From Streptomyces sp. NBC_01214 (GTDB lineage Bacteria; Actinomycetota; Actinomycetes; Streptomycetales; Streptomycetaceae), in NCBI RefSeq assembly GCF_026340975.1, contig NZ_JAPEOS010000001.1, positions 4,249,001 through 4,313,000 on the forward strand: 64,000 nucleotides of DNA. Direction: 5' to 3'. The notes beneath the pieces were generated by a model. It was given only the letters and a program-made list of their open reading frames with translations, made no database searches and had not been told where the DNA came from. Position 1 is the first letter of the stretch. Every line of letters begins with the position of its first letter. Made by a program: the position numbers and the translations under genes. Of this stretch, positions 16,529 to 25,020 are shown one piece after another.

Positions 16529-17080
16529 ATGACCGCATCCGTGCATGCCACCCACCTCGCCCAGCTCAACGTCGCCACGCTCCTCCACCCCTTCGACGAC
16601 CCGCGCATGGCGCCGTTCGTCGAGATGCTCGATCCGGTCAACGCCGCCGCCGACGGCGCGCCCGGCTTCGTGTGGCGCCTCGTCGAGGAGGGGGCGGCCG
16701 ACGCCACCGGCCTGCGCCCGGCGGGGGAGGACGTCGTCGTCAACCTGTCGGTGTGGCAGACCCAGGAGGCCCTATGGGACTTCTCCTACCGCAGCGGGCA
16801 CCTGGAAGTGATGCGCCGGCGCCGTGAATGGTTCGCGCGGCACGTCCAGGCGCACCTGGTGCTCTGGTGGGTCCCCGCCGGGCACCGGCCGACCATCGCC
16901 GAAGCCCTGGAGCGGCTGGCCGACCTGCGGGTGCACGGGCCGTCCCCGCGCGCGTTCACCTTCGCCTCCGCCTACACCGCAGCCGAGGCCGCCCAGCACC
17001 TCCGGGCCGTGCCGCCGGCGCAGCCCGAGTTGTCCGCCCGGACCGCGGAGCCGGCGCCGTCCGCGGACACCGCGGCCTAG
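16529..17080 (+). CDS. DUF3291 domain-containing protein
   Basis: 183 aa. HLAQLNVATLLHPFDDPRM, then LDPVNAAADGAPGFVWRL and VNLSVWQTQEALWDFSYRSGHLEVMRRRREWF (read in parts), give the DUF3291 pattern: a dimeric alpha/beta-barrel-like fold related to small monooxygenases or stress proteins, biochemical role unknown. The ATG at 16529 is preferred over an earlier ATG at 16490, which falls inside the operator. It is cytosolic. The adjacent winged-helix protein is its probable regulator. Confidence 0.8.
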   Translation: MTASVHATHLAQLNVATLLHPFDDPRMAPFVEMLDPVNAAADGAPGFVWRLVEEGAADATGLRPAGEDVVVNLSVWQTQEALWDFSYRSGHLEVMRRRREWFARHVQAHLVLWWVPAGHRPTIAEALERLADLRVHGPSPRAFTFASAYTAAEAAQHLRAVPPAQPELSARTAEPAPSADTAA

Positions 17081-17113
17081 GGTCCGTTTCAGGAGCCCGT
17101 TCCGAGTGGGCCG

Positions 17114-17551
17114 TCAGTGGGCAGTGAGGATGTCAGAGAGACTCACGGCGGGGTGGCCAAGCATGTGTGTCAGCGTGCGCTGCTGGCGCTCCGTCAAGGA
17201 GGCGACGAAGATCACCGCGTCAGCGTTGGCTCGCTCACACACCAGAGCCACCTCGCGGACCTTCCCGTAGGTCAGCAGGGTTCGCGAGGAGTAGGGCAGA
17301 CCCATCTTCCGGACCCCGCCGTCCGAGACGCCCCGTCGTTGCACGATCTGCGCGACGACCCGAGCGCCGTGCGCTGCCAGTTCTGTGGCTGCCGACGCCA
17401 TGAGTGTTTCGAAGTCCTTCTGTTTCGCGGAGAAGTAGCCGACGAGGACCACATCGGCACCCACGTCAGGGAGTCGGAACGGCTGCCGCCGGGCCGGCTC
17501 TGACGACACGCGGCGAGCCGGGCGCCGGTCGCGCCTTCGAGGCTGATGCAT
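17114..17551 (-). CDS. HflX N-terminal-domain-like protein without GTPase domain
   Basis: 145 aa. GADVVLVGYFSAKQKDFETL, then ARVVAQIVQRRGVSDGGVRKM, LPYSSRTLLTYGKVREV and ADAVIFVASLTERQQRTL, correspond to the N-terminal nucleotide-binding domain of the ribosome-associated GTPase HflX. The G domain and C-terminal part are absent, so the gene is a stand-alone paralogue or a relic. GTG at 17509 is a possible shorter start; no clear ribosome binding site was seen. An IS5-type remnant lies immediately upstream (17624-17866), which may have cut the 5' region. Confidence 0.65.
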   Translation of the reverse strand: MHQPRRRDRRPARRVSSEPARRQPFRLPDVGADVVLVGYFSAKQKDFETLMASAATELAAHGARVVAQIVQRRGVSDGGVRKMGLPYSSRTLLTYGKVREVALVCERANADAVIFVASLTERQQRTLTHMLGHPAVSLSDILTAH

Positions 17552-17623
17552 GGGCCGCAGGCTAAAGCCCCGGCTTCCTGCAGCGATACCGGATTTCGCT
17601 CCGACCGAGCACGGCGAGCAAGG

Positions 17624-17866
17624 TCAGAGCCACTCGTGGATGGCTGTGATCGGGCCGGTGGCCTCGAAGCGGACCGCGAGTTGGTCGAACCTGGTGGTGA
17701 CGACCCGATGGCGCTTGAGCCGGTCGATCCCGCACTCGACCGCATGCCGGGCCTCGTAGCCCTCGCGGTCGAAGGCCGGAGGCCGCCCGCCGGCCTTCCC
17801 TCGCCATTTGCGGTGGGCGGCCTGGCCGGCAGGCTCCGGAATCGTGCAGCGGATTCCGCGCTTTCG
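17624..17866 (-). pseudogene. IS5-family transposase C-terminal remnant
   Basis: The open frame reads RKRGIRCTIPEPAGQAAHRK, then GGRPPAFDREGYEARHAVE, CGIDRLKRHRVVTTRFD and ends ITAIHEWL, the C-terminal 80 residues of an IS5-family DDE transposase. The start is lost: the frame breaks at 17866 where another transposase remnant begins on the opposite strand. It is evidence of nested insertions at this junction. Confidence 0.8.
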
Positions 17867-17880
17867 CGGAGGGGCCCGGT

Positions 17881-17985
17881 TGGTGGGGGACGAGACTCCC
17901 GACAGCTACCTCGCCGGTCTCCACCTGCGCGCCTCGATGATCTGGATCAAGGACCTCACCAGGACCACCCGATGATCACGACTCG
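17881..17985 (+). pseudogene. transposase 3'-end remnant, copy A of a flanking direct repeat
   Basis: This stretch codes for VGDETPDSYLAGLHLRASM then IWIKDLTRTTR and stop, the last residues of an IS-type transposase. A copy about 90% identical over 90 bp, in the same orientation, lies at 22470-22567. The two bracket the MMPL/two-component module. Confidence 0.7.
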
Positions 17986-18042
17986 ACATGCTCCTAGGTG
18001 ACGCGCCGAGGTGCCGGACGCCAAGGGCGGGTAGGAGTTGAG

Positions 18043-20322
18043 TCAACGGTCAACCAGCCGTGGCCCCGGGGCCTCACCCGTGGATTCCGCGTCGGTGTCG
18101 TCGGTGTCGTCGGTGCCGACCGGGCCGCGGGGAAGCATCCGGTCCAGCCACCTCGGCAGCCACCAGTTGGTCCGGCCGAGGAGTGTCATGGTCGCCGGTA
18201 CCAGCACCATGCGTACGACCGTGGCGTCGATGAAGATCGCGGTGGCCAGGCCGAGCCCGAACATTTTGGTGGAGGGGTCCTCGGCGACGGCGAAGGACAG
18301 GAAGACCGCCACCATGATGAGGGCGGCCGAGGTGATGATCCGGGCGGTGCGCGAGACGCCCTCAACGATCGCCGTGCCGTTGTCGCCGGTGCGCAGGTAC
18401 TCCTCGCGTACGCGGGAGAGGAGGAACACCTCGTAGTCCATCGACAGGCCGAACAGGATGGCGAAGAGGAACATCGGGATGAACGACACGATCGGAACCG
18501 TCGCTTCCAGCCCGATGAGTGCGCCTCCCCAGCCCCACTGGAAGACCGCGACCATGATGCCGTAGGCCGCGCCGATGCTCAGCAGGTTCAGCAGTACCGC
18601 CTTGAGCGGTACGAGTATCGAGCGGAAGACCAGCATCAGCAGCAGGAACGACATCGCCAGCACGGTGGCGACGAGCACCGGCAGGCGTTGGCTGGTGCGT
18701 TGGCCCACATCGGACAGGCTCGCGGTGGCGCCGCCGACGTGGGCCCTGGCCGGGCCGTGCCCGATCGCCGTGGGCAGCACGCCGGTGCGCAGCCGGGCGA
18801 TGGTGTCGGCCGTGGCCTTGTCCTGAGGGCTGGTGGTCGGGAACACCACGAGGGTCGCGATGCCGGTGGCCCGATCGATGTGCGTCGGCGCGACGGATGC
18901 GATGCCCGGATCCGCCGCGACCGCCCCGACGAGTCGGTCCAGCACTCCCGGATCACCGGCGGGGTCCGCGGCGATGACGAGGGGACCGTTGGTGCCCGGG
19001 CCGAACCCCTCGGCGACGAGGTCGTAGGCGCGGCGCTCGGTACGGCCGTGGGGCAGTGAGCCGTCGTCGGGCAGGCCGACGCGCAGGCCGAGCACGGGCA
19101 GCGTCGCGGTCAGCAGCAGCCCCGCCGCGCCGACCGCGTACAGCACCGGGTGCCGGCTGACGTGCCCGATCCAGCGACGCCACCCGGCGGCGGGAGCGGC
19201 GCCCGCCACCGTCTCCCGCCGCCGTGCGAGTCGGCCCGGCTTCCCGGTCTGTAGAGCCCGGCCGATCCGGCCGGCCCGGGCCAGGCGTGGGCCGGCAGCG
19301 CCGAGGAAGGCCGGCAGAAGCGTCACCGACGCGACCACCATGGTCAGAACGACGATCGAAACGGCGAGTCCGCCCACCGTCATGAACGGCACGTTCGCGA
19401 CCGCCAGGCCGAGGATCGATACGACGACGACGCCGCCGGCGAAGACCACGGGCCTCCCCGCCGTGGCCACCGCTCGCCCCGCCGCCTCGTGGGGATCGAG
19501 CCCGCGCGCGAGGTACTCCCGGTGCCTGGCGAGCACGAACAGCGCGTAGTCGATGCCCACTCCGAGCCCGACCATGCTGCCCAGGACGGGCGCGAAGGTC
19601 GGGACGTCCGTCACCCCCGCCAGTACCGTCATCGTGGCAACTCCGATGGTCAGCCCGAAGACCGCCATGCCGATCGGCAGCGCGGCGGCGACGAGCGAAC
19701 CGAACGCCAAGAACAGGATCGCGGCCGCGGCGAGGAGGCCGATCAGCTCGCTCGCGCCGCCGTCGGGGTCGGAGAAGGCGTAGAAGAGGCTCCCGCCCAT
19801 CTCGATGCGCAGCGGCAGCTCGGCGCGGAGCCGGTCGCCGAGACCGACGAGGGCGTCGAGGTCTTCGGCCGACAGCCGGCTCTGGTCGGGGTACTGCACC
19901 CGGACGACTGCGATCCGCCCGTCGGCCGAGACAAGGCCGCCTCGCACGGCGGTGTCCCCGCGTGCGTTGAGCGTTTCCGCCGGATCGCTCGTGCCGAGCA
20001 CGTGCGGCAGCCGCTTCACCTCGGTCTGCAGCCGCGTGAGAGCGGTGCGCGCGCGGTCGTCGTCGAGGAACGTCGCACCGTCGTCGCGGGGGGTGACGAC
20101 CACTTGGGCGGTCATCCCCTCCTGGCCGGTGCCGGCCCGCTCGATCAGTTCCGCGGCCCGCCCGGAGTCCAGCCCCGGAGCGGTCATCGAGTCCGCGGTC
20201 CGCCCGCCGAAGGCGACGGCGGCGAGGACGGCAAGCGTGGCGGCGATCAGCCATGCCGCGATCACCCGCCAGGGATGGCGGGCGGCGCCCCCACCCAGGC
20301 GCAACAGGGCTTTCGAGAGCAT
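18043..20322 (-). CDS. MMPL-family (RND-type) transporter
   Basis: 759 aa with the MMPL layout. Helix 1 lies at residues 19-38, followed by a periplasmic domain to about 170, a block of five helices (IGLLAAAAILFLAFGSLVAA onward), a cytoplasmic linker near 370, helix 7, a second periplasmic domain, and a final block including LLMLVFRSILVPLKAVLLN and LFGLSMDYEVFLLSRVREEY. The GLGVGIDYALF and GLSMDYEVF motifs carry the family's proton-relay Asp-Tyr pairs. The ATG at 20322 follows GGAGGACC. Relatives export lipids or antibiotics. It is divergent from a two-component system that may regulate it, and the module is flanked by IS remnants. Confidence 0.88.
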   Translation of the reverse strand: MLSKALLRLGGGAARHPWRVIAAWLIAATLAVLAAVAFGGRTADSMTAPGLDSGRAAELIERAGTGQEGMTAQVVVTPRDDGATFLDDDRARTALTRLQTEVKRLPHVLGTSDPAETLNARGDTAVRGGLVSADGRIAVVRVQYPDQSRLSAEDLDALVGLGDRLRAELPLRIEMGGSLFYAFSDPDGGASELIGLLAAAAILFLAFGSLVAAALPIGMAVFGLTIGVATMTVLAGVTDVPTFAPVLGSMVGLGVGIDYALFVLARHREYLARGLDPHEAAGRAVATAGRPVVFAGGVVVVSILGLAVANVPFMTVGGLAVSIVVLTMVVASVTLLPAFLGAAGPRLARAGRIGRALQTGKPGRLARRRETVAGAAPAAGWRRWIGHVSRHPVLYAVGAAGLLLTATLPVLGLRVGLPDDGSLPHGRTERRAYDLVAEGFGPGTNGPLVIAADPAGDPGVLDRLVGAVAADPGIASVAPTHIDRATGIATLVVFPTTSPQDKATADTIARLRTGVLPTAIGHGPARAHVGGATASLSDVGQRTSQRLPVLVATVLAMSFLLLMLVFRSILVPLKAVLLNLLSIGAAYGIMVAVFQWGWGGALIGLEATVPIVSFIPMFLFAILFGLSMDYEVFLLSRVREEYLRTGDNGTAIVEGVSRTARIITSAALIMVAVFLSFAVAEDPSTKMFGLGLATAIFIDATVVRMVLVPATMTLLGRTNWWLPRWLDRMLPRGPVGTDDTDDTDAESTGEAPGPRLVDR

Positions 20323-20497
20323 CGGGTCCTCCAACCACCTCGTCGGCCGTTCTTGTACGGCCGCCGGTGTCGAGGTTCGTCGCCACGGCGCTCCGCGGCA
20401 TCGGCCCGCGGGCCGCGGATCCGTCGGTCCCGGGGCGGAGTGACGACCCGTCCTTTCGGCCGATGCGCGGCACGCCGCGGTCCCTAAGCTGAGAACC

Positions 20498-21670
20498 GTG
20501 CTCCGAGACGACCTGCGAACCCTGTGGACCGAACCCCGGCCGCCCGCCGCGCCCGCCCGGGTGCGGCGGGACTGGGCGCTGCTCGCCGCGGGCCTCGCCG
20601 GTGTGGCGCTGGAGGCCACCCTGCGCGAGAACGTCGTGTGGCGGCCGGTGGCGGTGGTGTTCGCCGTATGGCTGTGCTTCCTGCCCCTGTGGCGCCGGAC
20701 CCGCCCACTGGCGATGGTCACGCTGGCGTTCGGCTCGGTGATCCTGCTTCAGGCGGCCTCGCTCGTCGCCGCACCGCGCGAGCCCGTCGGCCTGTACAGC
20801 GGCGCGGTCGTGCTCGTACTGGTGTACGCGCTGCCCCGGTGGGGATCGGGGCGCGAGGTCGTGCTGGGCGGCGCGGTGATCCTCGCGGCCGGCGTGCTGT
20901 GTTCCGTCACGGACGAGACCCCGGTCGTCGAGAACGTCGTGGGCGTCGTCTTCCTGCTGCTGCCCGGCGTGGTCGGGGCTGCCGTGCGGTTCCGTGTGAC
21001 CGCTCGCGAGCGGCAGTTGGAGCAGGTGCGCTCCGGCGAGCGCGAGCAGCTCGCCCGGGAACTGCACGACACGGTGGCCCACCACGTGTCGGCCATGGTG
21101 ATCATCGCCCAGGCGGGCCGGGTGCTCGCGGGCACCGACCCGTCCGCCGCCGTCGAGGCGCTGGAGGGGGTCGAGGAGGAAGGGGCGCGGACGCTGGAGG
21201 AAATGCGCGCCATGGTCGCCGCGCTGCGCGACCGCGGGGTCGGCGCCGAGCTGGCGCCGCCTGCCGGAGTCGCGGATCTGGAGCGCCTGGTGCGCACCCC
21301 GGGTGGTCGCCTCAGGGTCGACCTGGGGCTCGACGGCGAACTGGACGCGCTGCCCCCGGCCGTGGACGCGGCCGTCTACCGGATCGTGCAGGAGTCGGTG
21401 ACCAACGTGCTGCGCCATGCGGTCGACGCGACCGAGCTCGTCGTTCGGGTCGCCGCGGAACGGCACGCGGTACGGGTGAGCGTGCGCGACAACGGCCGGC
21501 GCACCGGCCGGGGTCGCGACGGATACGGACTTACCGGATTGCGCGAGCGCGCGACGCTGCTCGGCGGCACACTACGAGCCGGCCCGGGTACCGACCGGGG
21601 CTGGCATGTCGACGCCGAACTGCCGAGAGCGAGGAGCGAGAGCGGTGTCCATTCGCGTCCTCGTCGCTGA
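20498..21670 (+). CDS. two-component sensor histidine kinase (HisKA_3/NarL type)
   Basis: 390 aa. Four to five N-terminal membrane helices occupy residues 25-160, with no large extracytoplasmic domain, so it senses the membrane or partner proteins. The phospho-acceptor is in ARELHDTVAHHVSAMV. The HATPase_c N-box region is VQESVTNVLRHA, and a G-box follows: VRDNGR then GYGLTGLRERATLLGG. The start is GTG at 20498. The 3' end overlaps the response regulator by 26 bp. It is divergent from the MMPL exporter, its plausible target. Confidence 0.87.
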   Translation: MLRDDLRTLWTEPRPPAAPARVRRDWALLAAGLAGVALEATLRENVVWRPVAVVFAVWLCFLPLWRRTRPLAMVTLAFGSVILLQAASLVAAPREPVGLYSGAVVLVLVYALPRWGSGREVVLGGAVILAAGVLCSVTDETPVVENVVGVVFLLLPGVVGAAVRFRVTARERQLEQVRSGEREQLARELHDTVAHHVSAMVIIAQAGRVLAGTDPSAAVEALEGVEEEGARTLEEMRAMVAALRDRGVGAELAPPAGVADLERLVRTPGGRLRVDLGLDGELDALPPAVDAAVYRIVQESVTNVLRHAVDATELVVRVAAERHAVRVSVRDNGRRTGRGRDGYGLTGLRERATLLGGTLRAGPGTDRGWHVDAELPRARSESGVHSRPRR

Positions 21671-22307
21671 CGACCAGACGATCATCCGCACCGGGTTGCG
21701 GATCATGTTGAACGCCCAGCCCGGCATCGAGGTGGTCGGCGAGGCCGCCGACGGGCGGGAAGCGGTACGTCTGGCCCGCGAACTACGCCCCGACGTCTGC
21801 CTGTTCGACATCCGCATGCCCGTACTCGACGGGCTCGAGGCCACCCGGCTGATCGCCGGCCCGGGCGTCGCCGACCCGCTGGCCGTGGTCGTCATCACCA
21901 CGTTCGACCTCGACGAGTACGTCTACGGCTCACTGCGTGCCGGCGCCCGCGGATTCCTCCTCAAGGACACGGGACCGGACCTTCTGGCGCAGGCGGTACG
22001 GTCGGCGTCCGACGGTGAGGCGCTCATCGCGCCCAGCGTCACCGTCCGTCTGCTCCAGGCATTCGCGGACCTGCCCGCCGGCCGGCCCGTGGCCCAGCCG
22101 GTCTCCCCCGTCACCGCCCGCGAGGAGCAGGTGCTCCTCGCCGTCGCTCGCGGGCTGACCAACACCGAGATCGCCGACGCGCTGCACATCAGCCTCAGCA
22201 CGGTGAAGACGCATCTGGCCAGCCTGATGGCCAAACTCGGCGCCCGCAACCGGGTCGAGATCGCGATGTGGGCCTACGAAACGCGCCGTATCCTCCCCGG
22301 AACCTGA
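21645..22307 (+). CDS. LuxR/NarL-type response regulator
   Basis: 220 aa. The receiver domain has acidic pocket VADDQ, phospho-acceptor Asp in VCLFDIRMPVLDG, Thr in VVITTFD and Lys in RGFLLKDTG. The C-terminal helix-turn-helix is TAREEQVLLAVARGLTNTEI then ALHISLSTVKTHLASLMAKL. The GTG at 21645 is inside the kinase gene, so they are translationally coupled and cognate. Likely targets are its own operon and the divergent MMPL gene. Confidence 0.88.
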   Translation: MSIRVLVADDQTIIRTGLRIMLNAQPGIEVVGEAADGREAVRLARELRPDVCLFDIRMPVLDGLEATRLIAGPGVADPLAVVVITTFDLDEYVYGSLRAGARGFLLKDTGPDLLAQAVRSASDGEALIAPSVTVRLLQAFADLPAGRPVAQPVSPVTAREEQVLLAVARGLTNTEIADALHISLSTVKTHLASLMAKLGARNRVEIAMWAYETRRILPGT

Positions 22308-22439
22308 GCCGGGTGCCGGGCCGTGTCCCATGAGTCCCCGCCCGGACATCAGTGCACCGGTCGGCTCACGTCGGCTCCACGTGCCTCACCCGCCCCGGAG
22401 CGTGACGTACCAGGAGGCCGGAACCGGGACGGTGAGACA

Positions 22440-22567
22440 CCCGATACGACAAGACTCCCGATACGGCAAGACTCCCGACAGCTACCTCGCCAGTCTCGTC
22501 TCCACCTGCACGCCTCGATGATCTGGATCAAAGACCTCACCAGGACCATCCGATGATCACGACTCGA
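22440..22567 (+). pseudogene. transposase 3'-end remnant, copy B of the flanking direct repeat
   Basis: This repeats 17894-17985 in the same orientation. It codes for ASMIWIKDLTRTIR and stop, but carries a 5-bp insertion (CGTCT) that breaks the frame relative to copy A. Just before it AAGACTCCCGATACG is partly duplicated. It marks the right border of the MMPL/two-component module. Confidence 0.65.
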
Positions 22568-22575
22568 TGCGCTCG

Positions 22576-23115
22576 CTAGTAGCAGTCCATGCGTGAACCG
22601 TCGGCTGTCGCCTCGGTGGACCACGTGTACCAGGTCCTGGCGTCCACCCCGAGCAGTTCCGCCGGGTGCGGTTGCGTCCCGTGGAACTCGCGGAGCGTCT
22701 CGGGCGAGGTGAAGGAGAGGGTGAGGCTCGGCCGGTCGGCGGATTCGAAGCAGAAGAGGACGAACCGGCCGTCGGACCCCATGTCCAGGTCGTCCACCGG
22801 ACGCCATCCCGCCGCCGATGCCTCCCGGCCGTAGTACTCCAGCACTTCGTTCCTGGTCCCGCCGTACGCGTAGAACCGCTCCGCGGTGAGCCAGGCGCCC
22901 GCGGTGTCGTCGACGCAATGCGCCCCGGTCCACGGAGCGCCGTCCACGGAGGCGGCCCCCTTCGGATGCAGCTCCAGCGCGGGCAGCCGGTCGAGCTCGG
23001 CCACGGCCGCACCCGTTCCCTCGCACGTCTCGAAGTGGGGAAGGAAGGAACACCCGCTCAGGCCGGTTCCCACGAGCAGGGCCGCCAAGAACGCCCGTAC
23101 GGCAAGCATGTTCAT
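22576..23115 (-). CDS. lipoprotein of unknown function
   Basis: 179 aa. The signal peptide has lipobox GTGLSGCSF, so Cys about residue 20 should be lipidated and the protein tethered outside the membrane. The mature part is compact and tryptophan-containing (EYYGREASAAGWRPVDDLDM, then ARTWYTWSTEATADGSRMDC) with no known domain. The ATG at 23115 is used because the hydrophobic signal begins there. It is monocistronic. The sequence 23116-23643 upstream holds no gene I can support. Confidence 0.7.
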   Translation of the reverse strand: MNMLAVRAFLAALLVGTGLSGCSFLPHFETCEGTGAAVAELDRLPALELHPKGAASVDGAPWTGAHCVDDTAGAWLTAERFYAYGGTRNEVLEYYGREASAAGWRPVDDLDMGSDGRFVLFCFESADRPSLTLSFTSPETLREFHGTQPHPAELLGVDARTWYTWSTEATADGSRMDCY

Positions 23116-23361
23116 GGCGAGATTATGACCGTGCCCGGAAGCCGTCCTTCCGGCGGGCTCGGCCCGCGCCGGGACCACCCCTGCGGGGGCGGGAACAGCT
23201 GTCGTGCGCACCTCGCACCGAACGGGCTTCACCCGTCCGTTCCACCGGCCGCGGGCAGGACCTGCCGGGCCGCGCTCCACCACGCGCCGTCGTCGCCGCG
23301 GGCCACCGACTGCCGGTCTTCGGGGCAACGAGGGTCAAGAAGCGGCAGCACGGGCAGGCGT

Positions 23362-23388
23362 AAGGCCCGCCTCCCGGTGGGCGGGCTT
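23362..23388. terminator. weak hairpin in the 23.1-23.6 kb gap
   Basis: AAGGCCCGCC (23362-23371) pairs with GGGCGGGCTT (23379-23388) with one bulge and a short loop. No U-run follows, as usual in Streptomyces. It belongs to no clear transcript and could be a chance GC palindrome. Confidence 0.3.
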
Positions 23389-23643
23389 CGCGCAATTTGC
23401 TTGGTGTCATGCTGCGAAGAGCGTGCCAGCCCGCTTCGTGGTCACGACCGGAAACCGAACCCGGGGCGTTCGGCGCGGAAACCCGGGTACGGCATTCCAC
23501 CCGAGTCCGATGGTGACTTACGCAGCCAACCGGGGGGTCGCGGCGCGCGCCTCGGACGCGGCGGGCCGCTCGGGCTGCTACTGCTGGGCCGGGCCGGGTG
23601 CCGCCCGCCCCGGCCGTCCCCGCGCAGACCAGGAGCCACGTAC

Positions 23644-24864
23644 ATGCCGACCCGTGCCCGCGCCCGCGCCCGTGCCCGCGCCCGCCGAAGCCGTCTCCGC
23701 ACCGGGCTGTCCGCCGCCGTGCTGACCGCTGCCGCACTCGGAGGGCTCCTACAGCCCGCGCAGGCTGCCGGTGACCCGCAACCGGGCGACGGCCGCCAGC
23801 GTCACGACAAGGGCCTCCAGCGGCAACTCGACCGGCTGGTCGCCCAGGAGGACGGCCCTCCCGGGGCGATCGCCGTGCTCACCCGGGGCGACCGCGCGGA
23901 GGTGTACACGGCCGGTGTCGGCGACATCGAGACCGGCCGCGCACCGCACCCCGACGACCACATGCGCATCGCCAGCATCGCCAAGGCGTTCAGCGGGGCC
24001 GTCGCCCTCCGGCTCGTCGACCAGGGCCGGCTCTCCCTCGACGACACCATCGGCGAGCTCCTGCCCGACCAGCCCGAGGCCTGGCACGCGGTGACGCTGC
24101 GCCAGCTCCTCCAGCACACGAGCGGCCTGCCGGACTATTCGGCCGACCCCGGGTTCCTGGAGATCCTCACCGCCGACCCGCGCCACGTGTTCGACCCGCG
24201 CACCCTCCTCGACTTCGTGGCCGACGAGCCGCTGCGCTTCGTCCCCGGCTCCCTGTACGAGTACTCCAACTCGGACAACATCGCCGTCGCGCTGATGGCC
24301 GAGGCCGTCACCCACCGCAGCTACGAGGACCTCCTCAAGGAGCTCGTGTACCGCCCGCTGGGGCTGCGCCGCACCAGCCTGCCCCTGGGCTACCGGCTCC
24401 CGCGTCCGTACCTGCACGGCTACGACGTCCAGCCGCCCGCCGAACCGGAGGACATCAGCGAGGCCGTGGGCGCCTCCGGCGTCTGGGCCTCCGGCGGGAT
24501 CGTCTCCACCCCGAGGGAACTGGGCACCTTCATCCGTGCCTACGGCGGTCCCGCCCTGCTGTCGCCGCAGACCCGCAAGGAGCAACTGACCTTCCGTCCC
24601 GGCGACTCCTCGGAGCCGGCCGGACCCGGCACCAACGCCGCCGGGCTGGCGATCTTCCAGTACACCACCCGCTGCGGAGTGCTCTACGGCCACACCGGGA
24701 ACTTCCCCGGGTACACCCAGCTCGCCGCCACCACGCCCGACGGCACCCGGTCGCTGACCTTCTCGATCAACACCCAGACCAGCAAGGGCAACAAGCCCGC
24801 GCTGCTGGCCCGACTGCGCACCGTGCAGGAGAACTTCGTCTGCGCCCTGCTCAAGGGGCACTGA
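23644..24864 (+). CDS. serine hydrolase, beta-lactamase/D-Ala-D-Ala carboxypeptidase (class C) fold, secreted
   Basis: 406 aa. The Arg-rich N-terminus and hydrophobic LSAAVLTAAALGGLLQPAQA form a signal peptide. The active-site motifs are SIAK (SxxK, near residue 115, nucleophile Ser), YSN in LYEYSNSDN, and HTG in YGHTGNFPGYT replacing KTG, as in the R61 DD-peptidase/EstB group. It acts outside the cell on peptidoglycan stem peptides or related esters. AGGAG lies about 10 nt upstream of the ATG. It is monocistronic. Confidence 0.87.
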   Translation: MPTRARARARARARRSRLRTGLSAAVLTAAALGGLLQPAQAAGDPQPGDGRQRHDKGLQRQLDRLVAQEDGPPGAIAVLTRGDRAEVYTAGVGDIETGRAPHPDDHMRIASIAKAFSGAVALRLVDQGRLSLDDTIGELLPDQPEAWHAVTLRQLLQHTSGLPDYSADPGFLEILTADPRHVFDPRTLLDFVADEPLRFVPGSLYEYSNSDNIAVALMAEAVTHRSYEDLLKELVYRPLGLRRTSLPLGYRLPRPYLHGYDVQPPAEPEDISEAVGASGVWASGGIVSTPRELGTFIRAYGGPALLSPQTRKEQLTFRPGDSSEPAGPGTNAAGLAIFQYTTRCGVLYGHTGNFPGYTQLAATTPDGTRSLTFSINTQTSKGNKPALLARLRTVQENFVCALLKGH

Positions 24865-24883
24865 GCCGCAGTATCGACTTGGT

Positions 24884-24943
24884 TTGCGGTAACTCCTGTT
24901 GCGGCGACTTCTGTTGCGGTGACTCCGGCTGCGGTGACTTCGG
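24884..24943. repeat. four 15-bp tandem repeats, intergenic
   Basis: Units based on TTGCGGTGACTCCTG occur four times with 1-4 changes each, between the serine hydrolase stop and the next gene. No reading frame or regulator site is associated. It could act as a spacer or be a slippage product. Confidence 0.7.
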
Positions 24944-25020
24944 TCGTGGCGGCGTGGCGGCGTGGCTCGAAAACGATCACGCTCGCCCGCGCCGCCACCC
25001 GCGCTCCCTATGCTGACGCC

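Noticed and set aside
24884..24943. riboswitch or regulatory RNA
   Set aside because: The 15-bp units do not form a conserved paired structure and match no known class.
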